A DNA stretch of 64,000 bases, taken from the NCBI GenBank assembly GCA_963555775.3, contig CAUVWY020000010.1, forward strand, positions 620,001-684,000, read 5' to 3'. The position numbers were made by a program, and so were the translations under genes. The notes under the pieces are model-generated. The model was not told the DNA's origin, did not search any database, and saw only the letters and a list, made by a program, of their open reading frames with translations. Shown here piece after piece: positions 9,696-17,892 of this stretch. Position 1 is the stretch's first letter; each line of letters opens with the position of its first letter. The stretch is from JAJEDW01 sp963555775. Its GTDB lineage: Bacteria; Acidobacteriota; Terriglobia; 20CM-2-55-15.

Positions 9696-9930
9696 CACTT
9701 CAGGGTCGCGCGCAGGGGTCTTCGGGTTTCAGACGCGAAGAGAGGAGCGGAGCGATGGTTGCTCATCGTGACCGACGAACGACAAAGTCTGTGACCCGAA
9801 CCCCCCTGCGCCCTGCGGGTTACGGCGGCATCGGGCCATCTGCCACGTTGCCCCTCCTCGATCGATGGGGGGACATCGACTTCGTCGTGCCGCCTCGCAT
9901 GCGGCCCAATGGCGCTCGTAACGCGATCCC

Positions 9931-9952
9931 TGCAGGGTTCTGCCACGGGCTG
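9931..9952 (+). repeat. Short dispersed repeat, copy 2 (TTCTGCCACGGGCTG core)
   Basis: Matches copy 1 at 21 of 22 positions and is likewise intergenic. It lies about 90 bp upstream of the bactofilin promoter. Confidence 0.6.
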
Positions 9953-10040
9953 ATCAATCCACAACGCGGTCGAGGCACCCCCCGGCGGCGCTCGGCGCCG
10001 TTCCCCGAGGCGAAACTCCCCCGACGACCATAACGGTCGA

Positions 10041-10069
10041 TTGACAGTCCCCTCTATTCGTTTAACAAT
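10041..10069 (+). promoter_or_regulatory. Sigma-70-type promoter for the bactofilin gene
   Basis: Perfect -35 box TTGACA at 10041-10046, 17-bp spacer, -10 AACAAT at 10064-10069 (4 of 6 consensus positions). It lies about 60 bp before the GTG start at 10128. Confidence 0.5.
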
Positions 10070-10127
10070 ACGAGCTTCCAGAAAGTACGAGTTCTCAACG
10101 AGTTCCCATTTGAGGAGACCATCGCTT

Positions 10128-10562
10128 GTGAAATTCAAGTTTCCCTTGTTCGACAACAGCTCTGAAGATCTGAAGGGGTTTCTCGACCACGGAACTTCCC
10201 TTACCGGAGAGTTGTCATATACGGGCACCTTGCGGATCGATGGCAATGTCCATGGATCGATTTCAACGCCCGACCTGTTGATTATCGGCGAGCGTGCCTC
10301 GATTCACGCCGACATCAAGGCGGCGGAGGTGCAAGTCTACGGCTCGATCTCCGGAAATATCGAAAGCAGCCGAAAAATCGAGATCTTTTCAACGGGGCGC
10401 TTGCGCGGGGATGTACGCACGAAACAGTTAGTGATCTGGGAAGGGGGGCAATTCGAGGGACACAGCGGCAGGGCCGTGGGATCCGAACCGGCGTCCGAAG
10501 AATCCGCAGCGGACTTCAGCCAGGCTACCGAAGACGGCGCCAAGCCAGCCAAGGAAAGCTGA
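10128..10562 (+). CDS. Bactofilin family protein
   Basis: 144 residues from a GTG at 10128, which follows a GAGGAG site about 9 bases upstream; the frame is open further 5' but lacks another good start. The central 80-90 residues repeat short hydrophobic beta turns (GTLRIDGNVHGSI, VQVYGSISGNI, GRLRGDV), the DUF583/bactofilin right-handed beta-helix. A polar, Glu-rich tail follows. Bactofilins polymerise without nucleotide into cytoskeletal filaments that position cell-envelope enzymes or polar structures. The gene converges on the methyltransferase at 10575. Confidence 0.88.
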   Translation: MKFKFPLFDNSSEDLKGFLDHGTSLTGELSYTGTLRIDGNVHGSISTPDLLIIGERASIHADIKAAEVQVYGSISGNIESSRKIEIFSTGRLRGDVRTKQLVIWEGGQFEGHSGRAVGSEPASEESAADFSQATEDGAKPAKES

Positions 10563-10574
10563 CTGCCCGGCGGA

Positions 10575-11450
10575 TCACGCCGTACGCCGGACCAGGAGCA
10601 AGGGAAAGGATGCGCTCCGGCGCTCATAGAATCGGGCCGAGAGTGTTTCCCAAGCTCGCCGCCATCCCGGCCAGACCGAAACGTACTGAAAAACCAAACC
10701 GTTCCGCATCGTTGCGGCGGTGAACGCGGTTCGGCACAAATAGGTGCCGCGACGGGCCAACGCCTCGTCCAGACTGTGCCGCCTGACAAGCTCCCGAGCA
10801 CTCGCATCCCATGCCCGCTCCCCGTCTTTCTTGCGTTCGTACCACGGGGAATCCAGGATGACGATCAGTCCTCCCGGTTTCAGGATTCGACGAAACTCCC
10901 CCAGTGCCGCGGATATGTCCGGGCAGTAGTGCAATGAACCGCTCGCGACCACCAGATCGAACGTCTCATCCACAAAGGGAGGGCTTTCCATCGGCGCCCG
11001 CACCCGCTCGAAATGATCTCCGACTTCAAGGTAGGACGCACCCGCGGCAAGGCCATCCTGAATTCCATCGTTCACATCCAGAGCCGTGGGCCGAAACCCC
11101 CAATGGTCCAGATGCCGGGTCAACCAGCAGTTGCCGGCGCCCACATCCAACACCAGGCCCCCTTCGGGGCACTCCCGGTGCAGCACGCCGTCGAGTCGTT
11201 TGAACGTGTGTTGCCGCACAGCCCAGATCTTGCGGTGCGCCAGGGGTTCGAAAGGCAACTCGAGGTCTTCCCCACCCCATCCTTCTTTCCGTTGAACCTT
11301 TTCGTAGGCGGCGCAAAACTCCGCATACTCGCCTGCCTGCTCCGGTGTCATGAGATCGAGGATGCCGTCAGCGCGGCGTTCGGCAAAAAACCCGCAGGCG
11401 CAGGTATCGGCCGATTGGAGCGGCCGTTGACATTGGGGACACGCCAGCAC
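10575..11450 (-). CDS. Class I SAM-dependent methyltransferase with N-terminal zinc ribbon
   Basis: 291 residues. The N-terminus has a CPQC...CAC cysteine arrangement suggestive of a small zinc ribbon. The Rossmann methyltransferase core has motif I VLDVGAGNCWLTRHL (about residue 100), then ALDV, and later FDLVVASGSLHYCPD and LKPGGLIVILDSPWY. This is the Methyltransf_11 layout. The substrate cannot be read from the sequence. A second zinc-ribbon methyltransferase of similar design is at 34562-35392. Confidence 0.75.
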   Translation of the reverse strand: MLACPQCQRPLQSADTCACGFFAERRADGILDLMTPEQAGEYAEFCAAYEKVQRKEGWGGEDLELPFEPLAHRKIWAVRQHTFKRLDGVLHRECPEGGLVLDVGAGNCWLTRHLDHWGFRPTALDVNDGIQDGLAAGASYLEVGDHFERVRAPMESPPFVDETFDLVVASGSLHYCPDISAALGEFRRILKPGGLIVILDSPWYERKKDGERAWDASARELVRRHSLDEALARRGTYLCRTAFTAATMRNGLVFQYVSVWPGWRRAWETLSARFYERRSASFPLLLVRRTA

Positions 11451-11530
11451 AGCGCGTTACCTGACAGCCCGCGGCAGAACCCAGCGGGGTCGCGTTACGA
11501 GCGCCATAGGACCAATTTGACCGGCCGCAC

Positions 11531-11656
11531 CACTGGTTTGGGCGTCCGCGCCACTGGTTTGGGCGTCTGCGCCACTGGTTTGGGCGTCCGCGCCACTGGT
11601 TTGCGTGTCCGCGCCACTGGTTTGCGTGTCCGCGCCACTGGTTTGGGCGGCCGCGC
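11531..11656. repeat. Minisatellite, six 21-bp units
   Basis: Six head-to-tail 21-bp units starting CACTGGTTTG, differing at only a few positions (GGGCGTC, GCGTGTC or GGGCGGC variants). They fill most of the gap between the SDR gene (ends 11684) and the methyltransferase start (11450). Because the unit is a multiple of three, several frames stay open across it (one minus-strand frame reads QTSGADA repeats). None is attached to a recognisable gene, so it is treated as non-coding. Confidence 0.85.
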
Positions 11657-11683
11657 CACCGAACGGTACGACCATGACGCATT

Positions 11684-12388
11684 TCATGGCTTCCGGGTGG
11701 GCCTCATGATGACTTCGCTGATAAAACTCTGGGACTCCTGTCCCAACAACATCCGAACCGCATACGCGACATCCGTGGGCTGAAGCATCTTCTCGCGCGA
11801 TTTCCCCGCTGTCTCCTTCGGCGAAAACCGGGTATTCGTCGACCCGGGACAGACCACCGAAACACGGACTCCAGCCTCGCGAACTTCTTCGGCCAGCGAC
11901 TGCGAAAAGCCGACAACCCCGAACTTGGAAGCGCAATACAACGCACGGTTCGCCGATCCCACCTTTCCCGCGATCGAGGCGATATTCACGATGTGGCCCT
12001 TCCTCCTTCCGGTCATGGAGGGGAGTACCGCCCGGCAGGCCAGAAAAATCCCACGCAGGTTCGTGTCCACCACCAAGTCGAAGTTCTCGTCGGTGGCCTC
12101 CGAGACCGGTCCATAGTGGTAGACACCCGCAGAATTGACAAGAACATCCACCGGGCCGAACCTTTGTTCGGCGGCGGCCAGCATTCGCTCCACACTGGAG
12201 CGCTCTCTGATATCCGCCTGAATCGCGACGGCGCCGGGAACCTCGCGGGCGGTCTCCTCCAGATCCGTCCGAGTCCTCGACGTCAGGGCCACGCGCATGC
12301 CCAATCGTCCCAGTTCGATTGCCACGGCACGTCCGATCCCTCGACCGGCACCGGTCACCACGGCTACCTGATTCTCCAATGAAATCAT
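11684..12388 (-). CDS. Short-chain dehydrogenase/reductase (SDR) family oxidoreductase
   Basis: 234 residues from the ATG at 12388, which begins MISLENQVAVVTGAGRGIG; the frame is open upstream but overlaps the preceding gene. Classical SDR features: the TGAGRGIG cofactor loop, DILVN-like VDVLVNSAG, catalytic Ser region (NIASIAG) and YCASKFG. This places it with 3-oxoacyl-ACP-reductase-like NAD(P)H enzymes. It starts 4 bp after the ABC exporter half-transporter gene and is probably the last gene of that operon. Substrate unknown. Confidence 0.85.
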   Translation of the reverse strand: MISLENQVAVVTGAGRGIGRAVAIELGRLGMRVALTSRTRTDLEETAREVPGAVAIQADIRERSSVERMLAAAEQRFGPVDVLVNSAGVYHYGPVSEATDENFDLVVDTNLRGIFLACRAVLPSMTGRRKGHIVNIASIAGKVGSANRALYCASKFGVVGFSQSLAEEVREAGVRVSVVCPGSTNTRFSPKETAGKSREKMLQPTDVAYAVRMLLGQESQSFISEVIMRPTRKP

Positions 12389-12392
12389 GGCG

Positions 12393-14210
12393 TCACCCGT
12401 TTTCCACCGCCTGGAGTTCCTGCTCCTTGTACTGCAGCCGATACAACTTGAAGTAGAGACCGCGCTCCGCCAGGAGTTCCTGATGGGTGCCAACCTCCCG
12501 AATCCTGCCCTTGTGCATCACGATAATCTTGTCGCATCGCTGAATCGTCGATAGCCGATGCGCAATGACGATCGAGGTACGCCCGGTCATCAGGCGATCG
12601 ATCGCTTTCCGAATCTGCTGCTCCGTTTCCGTATCCACGCTCGAGGTGGCTTCGTCCAGAATGAGGATTTCTGGATCGTGCGCCAATGCGCGGGCGAATG
12701 CAACCAGTTGACGCTGCCCAACCGACATCGTCGTGCCCCGCTCGTTCACAGGGTGGTTCAGACCGTCCTTGAGGCTTCTGACATAGGGGCCAAGATTCAC
12801 GTCTTCAACCGCCTGCAGCACACGCTCGTCGGAAATGCCGGAACCCAGGCGGATGTTGGAATCCAGCGTTCCGGAAAACATGAACACATCCTGGAGGACG
12901 ACCGCGAACCGGCGTCGCAACGAATCCAGATCGATCGTCGCAATGTCCACTCCGTCCAGGAGTATCCGTCCCTGTTGGATATCGTAGAACCGGGTCATCA
13001 GGTTCGTGATTGTGGTCTTTCCGGCCCCGGTGTGACCGACGATGGCAACGGATTCGCCTGGCCGAACCTCGAACGAGACATCCTTGAGCACCCAGTCCTC
13101 GTCGTTATAGGCGAAAGACACGTTTCGGAACTCCACCGTTCCCCTGAAGGCTGAACCTTCGGTTCCCCCGAGGGCTGAACCTGCGGATGGAAGCCGGTGC
13201 GGCATCGACGGCGAGACGATCGTCGGCTTCGTATCGAGTAGACTGAAGATTCGTTCCGAACTGGCCATCGCCGACTGCAGGATGTTGTACTTTTCGCTGA
13301 GATCCCGAATCGGACGGAAGAAGCGCTCTGAGAACTGGAAGAACGCGATCAGCGCCCCCAGCGTCAGGGTATCCGCCACAACTTGGCCGCCGCCATACCA
13401 GACGATCATCGCAACCGCGGTAGCGCTGAGCAGTTCTACGGCCGGATAGAAAACCGCATACGCCATGATCGAATCCAGGTTGGCCTGCAGGTGCTCCCGA
13501 TTGATGGCCGCAAACTTCTCCGCGCTCTTGCGCTCCCGGTTGTAGAGCTGAATTACGCTCATCCCCGTGATGTGTTCCTGCAGGAACGCGCTGATCCTGG
13601 CCACCGCAATCCGAACCCGCCGGTATCCGTCCCGGGCCTTTGCCCTGAAAATCGCCGTAACGACCATGATCAACGGCACCACTGCCATCACGATCAAGGC
13701 CAGCCGCCAGTTCATGAACAGCAATGCGATCATGATCCCGGTCAAGGTCAGGATGTCCCCGAAAACCGAGACGATACCGGCCGAAAACATCTCGTTCAGC
13801 ACTTCGACATCGCTGGTGACCCGGGTTATCAGGCGGCCGACGGGGTTCTTGTCGAAGAAGCTCGTCGACAGGGTTTGAATGTGGTTGAAGATCTGCCGGC
13901 GCATGTCGAACATGATCTTCTGCCCGATACTCTGGAGCAGGTATGTCTGCACGAAACCGACGCCGAGCTTGACCAAGAGCAAGCCGAAATAGGCGAGAGC
14001 AATCACCAACAGCCCGTTCAGGTCCCCGGTCGCCATGTAATTGTCCACCGCCAGCATGGTCATCAGGGGAAAGCAGATCTCGATCGCCGATTCCACGACG
14101 ATCAGGAAGAATGCGAACAGCACGGTCGTGCGATAGGGCAGCAGATAGACGAGCAACCGCTTCATCAACCTCGAGTCGTATGCTTTTCCGAGTACTTCTT
14201 CTTCCTGCAT
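12393..14210 (-). CDS. ABC exporter half-transporter (consensus catalytic Walker B)
   Basis: 605 residues: a six-helix transmembrane domain (about 20-310) and an ATPase domain with Walker A GHTGAGKTT, an atypical signature MSVGQ instead of LSGGQ, and Walker B ILILDEATSSVD with the catalytic Glu. Its ATG directly abuts the stop codon of the upstream half-transporter. That partner has Asp in place of the Glu, the layout of heterodimeric exporters such as TM287/288 or BmrCD, where one composite ATP site is degenerate. A linker at about 340-357 has a small duplicated GSA-x-x-GT motif. Likely substrate: lipid, drug or peptide; not determinable. Confidence 0.88.
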   Translation of the reverse strand: MQEEEVLGKAYDSRLMKRLLVYLLPYRTTVLFAFFLIVVESAIEICFPLMTMLAVDNYMATGDLNGLLVIALAYFGLLLVKLGVGFVQTYLLQSIGQKIMFDMRRQIFNHIQTLSTSFFDKNPVGRLITRVTSDVEVLNEMFSAGIVSVFGDILTLTGIMIALLFMNWRLALIVMAVVPLIMVVTAIFRAKARDGYRRVRIAVARISAFLQEHITGMSVIQLYNRERKSAEKFAAINREHLQANLDSIMAYAVFYPAVELLSATAVAMIVWYGGGQVVADTLTLGALIAFFQFSERFFRPIRDLSEKYNILQSAMASSERIFSLLDTKPTIVSPSMPHRLPSAGSALGGTEGSAFRGTVEFRNVSFAYNDEDWVLKDVSFEVRPGESVAIVGHTGAGKTTITNLMTRFYDIQQGRILLDGVDIATIDLDSLRRRFAVVLQDVFMFSGTLDSNIRLGSGISDERVLQAVEDVNLGPYVRSLKDGLNHPVNERGTTMSVGQRQLVAFARALAHDPEILILDEATSSVDTETEQQIRKAIDRLMTGRTSIVIAHRLSTIQRCDKIIVMHKGRIREVGTHQELLAERGLYFKLYRLQYKEQELQAVENG

Positions 14211-15965
14211 CTATTCGCTCGCGATCAGTTCGTCTTCCAGAAGTTGCCGCCGGTACAGTTCGGCGTATTCCCCGTCCAACGCCAGCAACTCCGGGTGTGT
14301 TCCCTGTTCGACAATCCGGCCTCCATCGAGCACCACAATCCGGTCGGCGTCCTTCACCGTCGAGACCCGATGGCTGATAAGAATCCAGGTGCGGTCCCGC
14401 ATCGCCCGGCGAAGTTCGTTCAAAATCTGCTCTTCGGTGTAGGTGTCCACGCTTGAAAGCGCGTCGTCGAGGATCAGGATCCTGGGGTCGCGCAGGACCG
14501 CGCGGGAGATCGCGGTTCGCTGCTTCTGCCCGCCCGACAACGTGATTCCGCGCTCGCCGACAACCGTCTCGAACCCATTTGGAAAATCTTCAATGTCCTT
14601 GTAGATGTTCGATATACGAGCCGCCGCCTCGATTTTCTCGGGGGACGTGTCATCCACGCCAAAAGCGATGTTCTCGGCAAGCGTCTCCCCGAACAGGAAC
14701 GTATCCTGAGGAATGAAACCGATGGACTCGCGGAGCCTGTCGACGGACACGTTCTCGACCGCAACCCCGTCGACAAAAACCGTTCCGGGAGGTGCATCGT
14801 AGAGTCGGGGGACCAGTTGGGCGAGTGTCGATTTTCCCGAACCCGTGGGGCCGACAATTGCCAGAGTGCTGCCCCCCGGAATCCTGAGCGAGATGTCGTG
14901 AAGCACGGGGACTCCGTTGTAGGCAAAGCTCAGATTCCGGAACTCGATCTCCCCTTCCACATCCATATCGACTGCATGGGCGCCGTGTTCAACGGCGGCA
15001 GGCGTATCCAGAATGTAGTTCAGACGTTCCATCGATGCGCGGCCGCGCTGGAACAGGTTCATCACCCACCCCACGGCGATCATCGGAAACGCCAGCATGC
15101 TCAGGTACATCGTGAATCTCACGAAATCGCCTATCGAGATGGCACCGCCGATCACCTGCCGGCCCCCAAACCAAAGAACCACCACGGTCGCAAAACCGAT
15201 AGTGAACTGCATGCTGGGGAAAAAAATGCTCTGAATCTTGATAAGAGCCATGTTTCGGTTTTTCAACGCGCGATTACCGGCATCGAACTCGGATTTCTCG
15301 AATTCCTCCTGACGGAAAACCTTCACGACGCGAATACCGGAGAAACTCTCCTGAACCCGCGCACTCAAATCGGCCAGTTTCTGATGCGATTTCTCACTGA
15401 GCAGATGGATTCTTCGACCGAATTGATAGACACCGATCGAGATCAGGGGAAGCGGGAGCATGGCGACAATTGTCAGCCTCCAGTCGATGCTCAGCATGAC
15501 GACGCACGAGAAGACGATCCGCATGATGGTTTCCGCCGGGTACATCATTCCCGGCCCCAGCAGCATCCGGACGTTGGAGAGGTCGTTCGTCGCCCGCGAC
15601 ATCAGGTCTCCGGTAAAGTTCTTCTGATAAAAGGCCATCGGGAGCCTCAAAAGATGGCCAAATACGTCCGAACGCAGGTCGTATTCGATACGGCGGGAGA
15701 CACCGATCATCAACCACCTCTGCGAAAAGCGAAACACCCCTTCCAACGCGGTGAGTCCCACGATCAAACCCGCGAAAAAAACCAGGCCTTCACGGGTAAC
15801 GTCCTCGTTCAGACTGTCGATTCCGCTCCCGACCACCCACGGGCGGGCCAGAGCAAGCGCCGTCGTCGCGACCACGGCAGCGATTCCGGCTGCCATTCGC
15901 ACCTTGTATCGTTGAAGATAAAGGACGAGGCGGGATAAGGTCTTGAGAGGAGATTTCGGGGACAT
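14211..15965 (-). CDS. ABC exporter half-transporter (degenerate Walker B)
   Basis: 584 residues; transmembrane domain (about 20-300) plus ATPase domain with Walker A GPTGSGKST, canonical signature LSGGQ and Walker B ILILDDALSSVD. Asp replaces the catalytic Glu, as in the degenerate half of heterodimeric exporters. By the geometry known for that family, its Walker site would face the MSVGQ signature of the partner, so both deviations fall in the same composite site. It is first in an operon with the partner and the SDR gene. It is divergent from the ECF sigma gene, with a shared intergenic region of about 130 bp. Confidence 0.88.
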   Translation of the reverse strand: MSPKSPLKTLSRLVLYLQRYKVRMAAGIAAVVATTALALARPWVVGSGIDSLNEDVTREGLVFFAGLIVGLTALEGVFRFSQRWLMIGVSRRIEYDLRSDVFGHLLRLPMAFYQKNFTGDLMSRATNDLSNVRMLLGPGMMYPAETIMRIVFSCVVMLSIDWRLTIVAMLPLPLISIGVYQFGRRIHLLSEKSHQKLADLSARVQESFSGIRVVKVFRQEEFEKSEFDAGNRALKNRNMALIKIQSIFFPSMQFTIGFATVVVLWFGGRQVIGGAISIGDFVRFTMYLSMLAFPMIAVGWVMNLFQRGRASMERLNYILDTPAAVEHGAHAVDMDVEGEIEFRNLSFAYNGVPVLHDISLRIPGGSTLAIVGPTGSGKSTLAQLVPRLYDAPPGTVFVDGVAVENVSVDRLRESIGFIPQDTFLFGETLAENIAFGVDDTSPEKIEAAARISNIYKDIEDFPNGFETVVGERGITLSGGQKQRTAISRAVLRDPRILILDDALSSVDTYTEEQILNELRRAMRDRTWILISHRVSTVKDADRIVVLDGGRIVEQGTHPELLALDGEYAELYRRQLLEDELIASE

Positions 15966-16093
15966 CCGGAAACATTCTACATTTATTCGTGGGATCTTTT
16001 AAACCGGCGCACTCCCGCGGAAGTCGAACAAAACAGAGTCGGAATAGAATCGGTTGGGACTCTTTTTGCGGCCAGTTCGAGTCAGGTCCAGCA

Positions 16094-16708
16094 ATGAACG
16101 AGACAACAACGATCATGCCAGCCGCTGCACGGGGCAGGGACGTGGATCTGGAAAAAGATCTGGAAAACGATCGGGAACTGGTTCAACGGTATCTTGCGGG
16201 CGATGTGCTCGCGTTCGACGAGTTGATGACTCGCCACGAACGATCCGTGTACCGGTTGTGTTTTCGCTTCGTAAAGAACCGCGACGACGCCATGGATCTC
16301 ACCCAGGACGTATTCATCAAGGCGTTCGAAAACCTGACGGCGTTTCGTGGCGATGCCCGATTCAAGACATGGATTTACCGGGTCGCGGTAAACCACTGCA
16401 TCAACTACTTGAAGAAGAATTCCAGGGAGTTCGTCGAGGTCACCGACGCGATCGGCAGTGTCAAGCCATCGATTCACCGCACTCTGCTCGAAGAAGAGCG
16501 GCGGGTCATCGTCCGAGGCATGATGGAGTGCCTTCCACCGAAACAAAGGGCGATTCTGGAATTGCGAATGAACGAAAACCTCAGCTATGAGGAAATTGCG
16601 ACGATACTGGATCGGTCCGTGTCGACGATCAAATCGAGCGTGTTTTTCGCGCTCGCGAAATTGAAGAAACTCGTGAAACAATCGGCTCTGGCGGGCAAGC
16701 CGCTCTAG
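16094..16708 (+). CDS. ECF RNA polymerase sigma factor (RpoE-like)
   Basis: 204 residues from the ATG at 16094; the in-frame extension to 15989 is not supported. Sigma region 2 (VYRLCFRFVKNRDDAMDL, FKTWIYRVAVN) and region 4 (LPPKQRAILELRMNENLSYEEIA, then VSTIKSSVFFALAKLKK) are both clear. ECF factors direct RNA polymerase to stress-response promoters and are usually held by a membrane anti-sigma factor. The next gene fits that role, and a Spy-like periplasmic protein follows, so an envelope-stress operon is likely. Confidence 0.9.
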   Translation: MNETTTIMPAAARGRDVDLEKDLENDRELVQRYLAGDVLAFDELMTRHERSVYRLCFRFVKNRDDAMDLTQDVFIKAFENLTAFRGDARFKTWIYRVAVNHCINYLKKNSREFVEVTDAIGSVKPSIHRTLLEEERRVIVRGMMECLPPKQRAILELRMNENLSYEEIATILDRSVSTIKSSVFFALAKLKKLVKQSALAGKPL

Positions 16709-16726
16709 GGTCTTCAGGGCGTCGTC

Positions 16727-17344
16727 ATGTTCGGACATCTCGAATCATCGAATTTCATCAGCATTCTCGACGGGAACGAGATCCCGCCGAAGCAGGCGCG
16801 TCACCTGCGGAAGTGCGCAAGCTGCCGCGGCACATTGGCGGTACTCGGTGAAGTCCATGCGGATCTGGCGGGGACGCGCGAGGATCCGCTCGACCATGAA
16901 ATGGCACAGATCGATTGGGATGGACTCCGTTCTTCGGTCCGGGACGGGCTGCTCGCCCGGTCGGTCGAGAGGTCCAGCCGGCTGCGGCGGTGGACCGGCG
17001 CCGCGATGAGACCCGCGGCGGCCTGGAGCCTGAGCCTGATACTGCTGGTTTCGGCCATGACCGCCGGTGGGTTCTGGCATTACCGGACCGATCACCGAGC
17101 GCCTGTGACCGCGCCAGCCCCATCCGGAGACGCGCGCGAGGCGGTAGACCCGGCATTGACCGCGTTCGATTCGGCAACCGGTATCGCCGCCAATGCGATG
17201 GGCGGCGAGGAACTGGCCTGGCCCCACACCGACCTGTTTTCAATGCTCGGTCAGTTGGAGCCGGGTGAGGAAGATTTACTCCGCGAGTTGATCGCACAGG
17301 CTGCCGTCGAAAGTTCGTTCGTTACCGGGGGGCAACCGCAGTGA
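16727..17344 (+). CDS. Putative anti-sigma factor with zinc-binding N-terminus and one membrane helix
   Basis: 205 residues. The N-terminal segment has HLRKCASC, an HxxxCxxC motif as in zinc-binding anti-sigma (ZAS) domains. It is followed by a helical linker, one transmembrane helix (WSLSLILLVSAMTAGGFW, about 104-121) and a periplasmic tail. Size, topology and position directly after the ECF gene support an anti-sigma role; sequence similarity is limited to the motif. Its stop overlaps the GTG start of the next gene by 4 nt, implying translational coupling. Confidence 0.7.
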   Translation: MFGHLESSNFISILDGNEIPPKQARHLRKCASCRGTLAVLGEVHADLAGTREDPLDHEMAQIDWDGLRSSVRDGLLARSVERSSRLRRWTGAAMRPAAAWSLSLILLVSAMTAGGFWHYRTDHRAPVTAPAPSGDAREAVDPALTAFDSATGIAANAMGGEELAWPHTDLFSMLGQLEPGEEDLLRELIAQAAVESSFVTGGQPQ

Positions 17345-17889
17345 GTCCGAAGGGCAAAGGCAGTACTCTAATGGTCATCGGGATGCTGGCACTGTGGAGC
17401 GCTGGCGCTTACGCCGCGCCTCCCATGCAGCGCGGGCCACGGGTTCTCGGACGGGGCGCAAGCCCGCTGACGGTTCCGGAGATTCAGGAAATGATCCAGG
17501 GATTCTACGTGAGCCGGTTCCAGCAGGAGTTGACCCTGGATGACGAGCAGTTTGTGGAACTGCTTCCCGCACTGCGCGATTCTCTGGAACAGCGGAACCG
17601 ACTCGGACAGGAGTACAGCCGGGCTCTCAATGAATTGCGCCGGGCCTTGCAGGAAGGCGCGTCCGACGACGAGTTCATCCGGCTGATCCAGGACGTCGAC
17701 AACACCGAACGTCAACTCCGCGACGTGCAGGAAGAACTTCTTCGTGAAGTGGATCCGACCCTGACACCGGAACAGCGCGCACGTTTCAGGATTGTTCAAC
17801 CCAATGTGGAGAATAGCATCCGGAACCTGATCGAACGATCGAGGAACGCCTTCGCCCGCGACAACGCGCCGCCCCAACCCCAACAGTAG
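17341..17889 (+). CDS. Spy/CpxP-like periplasmic protein
   Basis: 182 residues from a GTG at 17341, overlapping the anti-sigma stop. There is a signal peptide (about 1-25, cleaving near AYAAP). The rest is almost entirely charged helix, with a LTLDDEQFVELLPALRDSLEQR segment and an LTPEQRARF segment resembling the LTxxQ motifs of Spy/CpxP and the metal-resistance periplasmic sensors. Known members are ATP-independent chaperones or stress sensors. The operon position suggests feedback on the ECF system. Confidence 0.65.
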   Translation: MSPKGKGSTLMVIGMLALWSAGAYAAPPMQRGPRVLGRGASPLTVPEIQEMIQGFYVSRFQQELTLDDEQFVELLPALRDSLEQRNRLGQEYSRALNELRRALQEGASDDEFIRLIQDVDNTERQLRDVQEELLREVDPTLTPEQRARFRIVQPNVENSIRNLIERSRNAFARDNAPPQPQQ

Positions 17890-17892
17890 AGG

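Larger units (their letters stand above)
9411..10040. other. Non-coding stretch with short dispersed repeats
   Basis: About 630 bp between rhlE and the bactofilin promoter. Short open frames exist on both strands but none has a convincing start, family pattern or ribosome-binding site. The stretch contains two copies of the TTCTGCCACGGGCTG repeat and an inverted relative of it (listed separately). I see no RNA gene. Confidence 0.6.

Noticed and set aside
11531..11656. CRISPR array
   Set aside because: The 21-bp units are directly adjacent with no spacers, and no cas gene is present.
11013..11783. Plus-strand ORF through the minisatellite
   Set aside because: Antisense to the methyltransferase and SDR genes; held open only by the 21-bp repeats.
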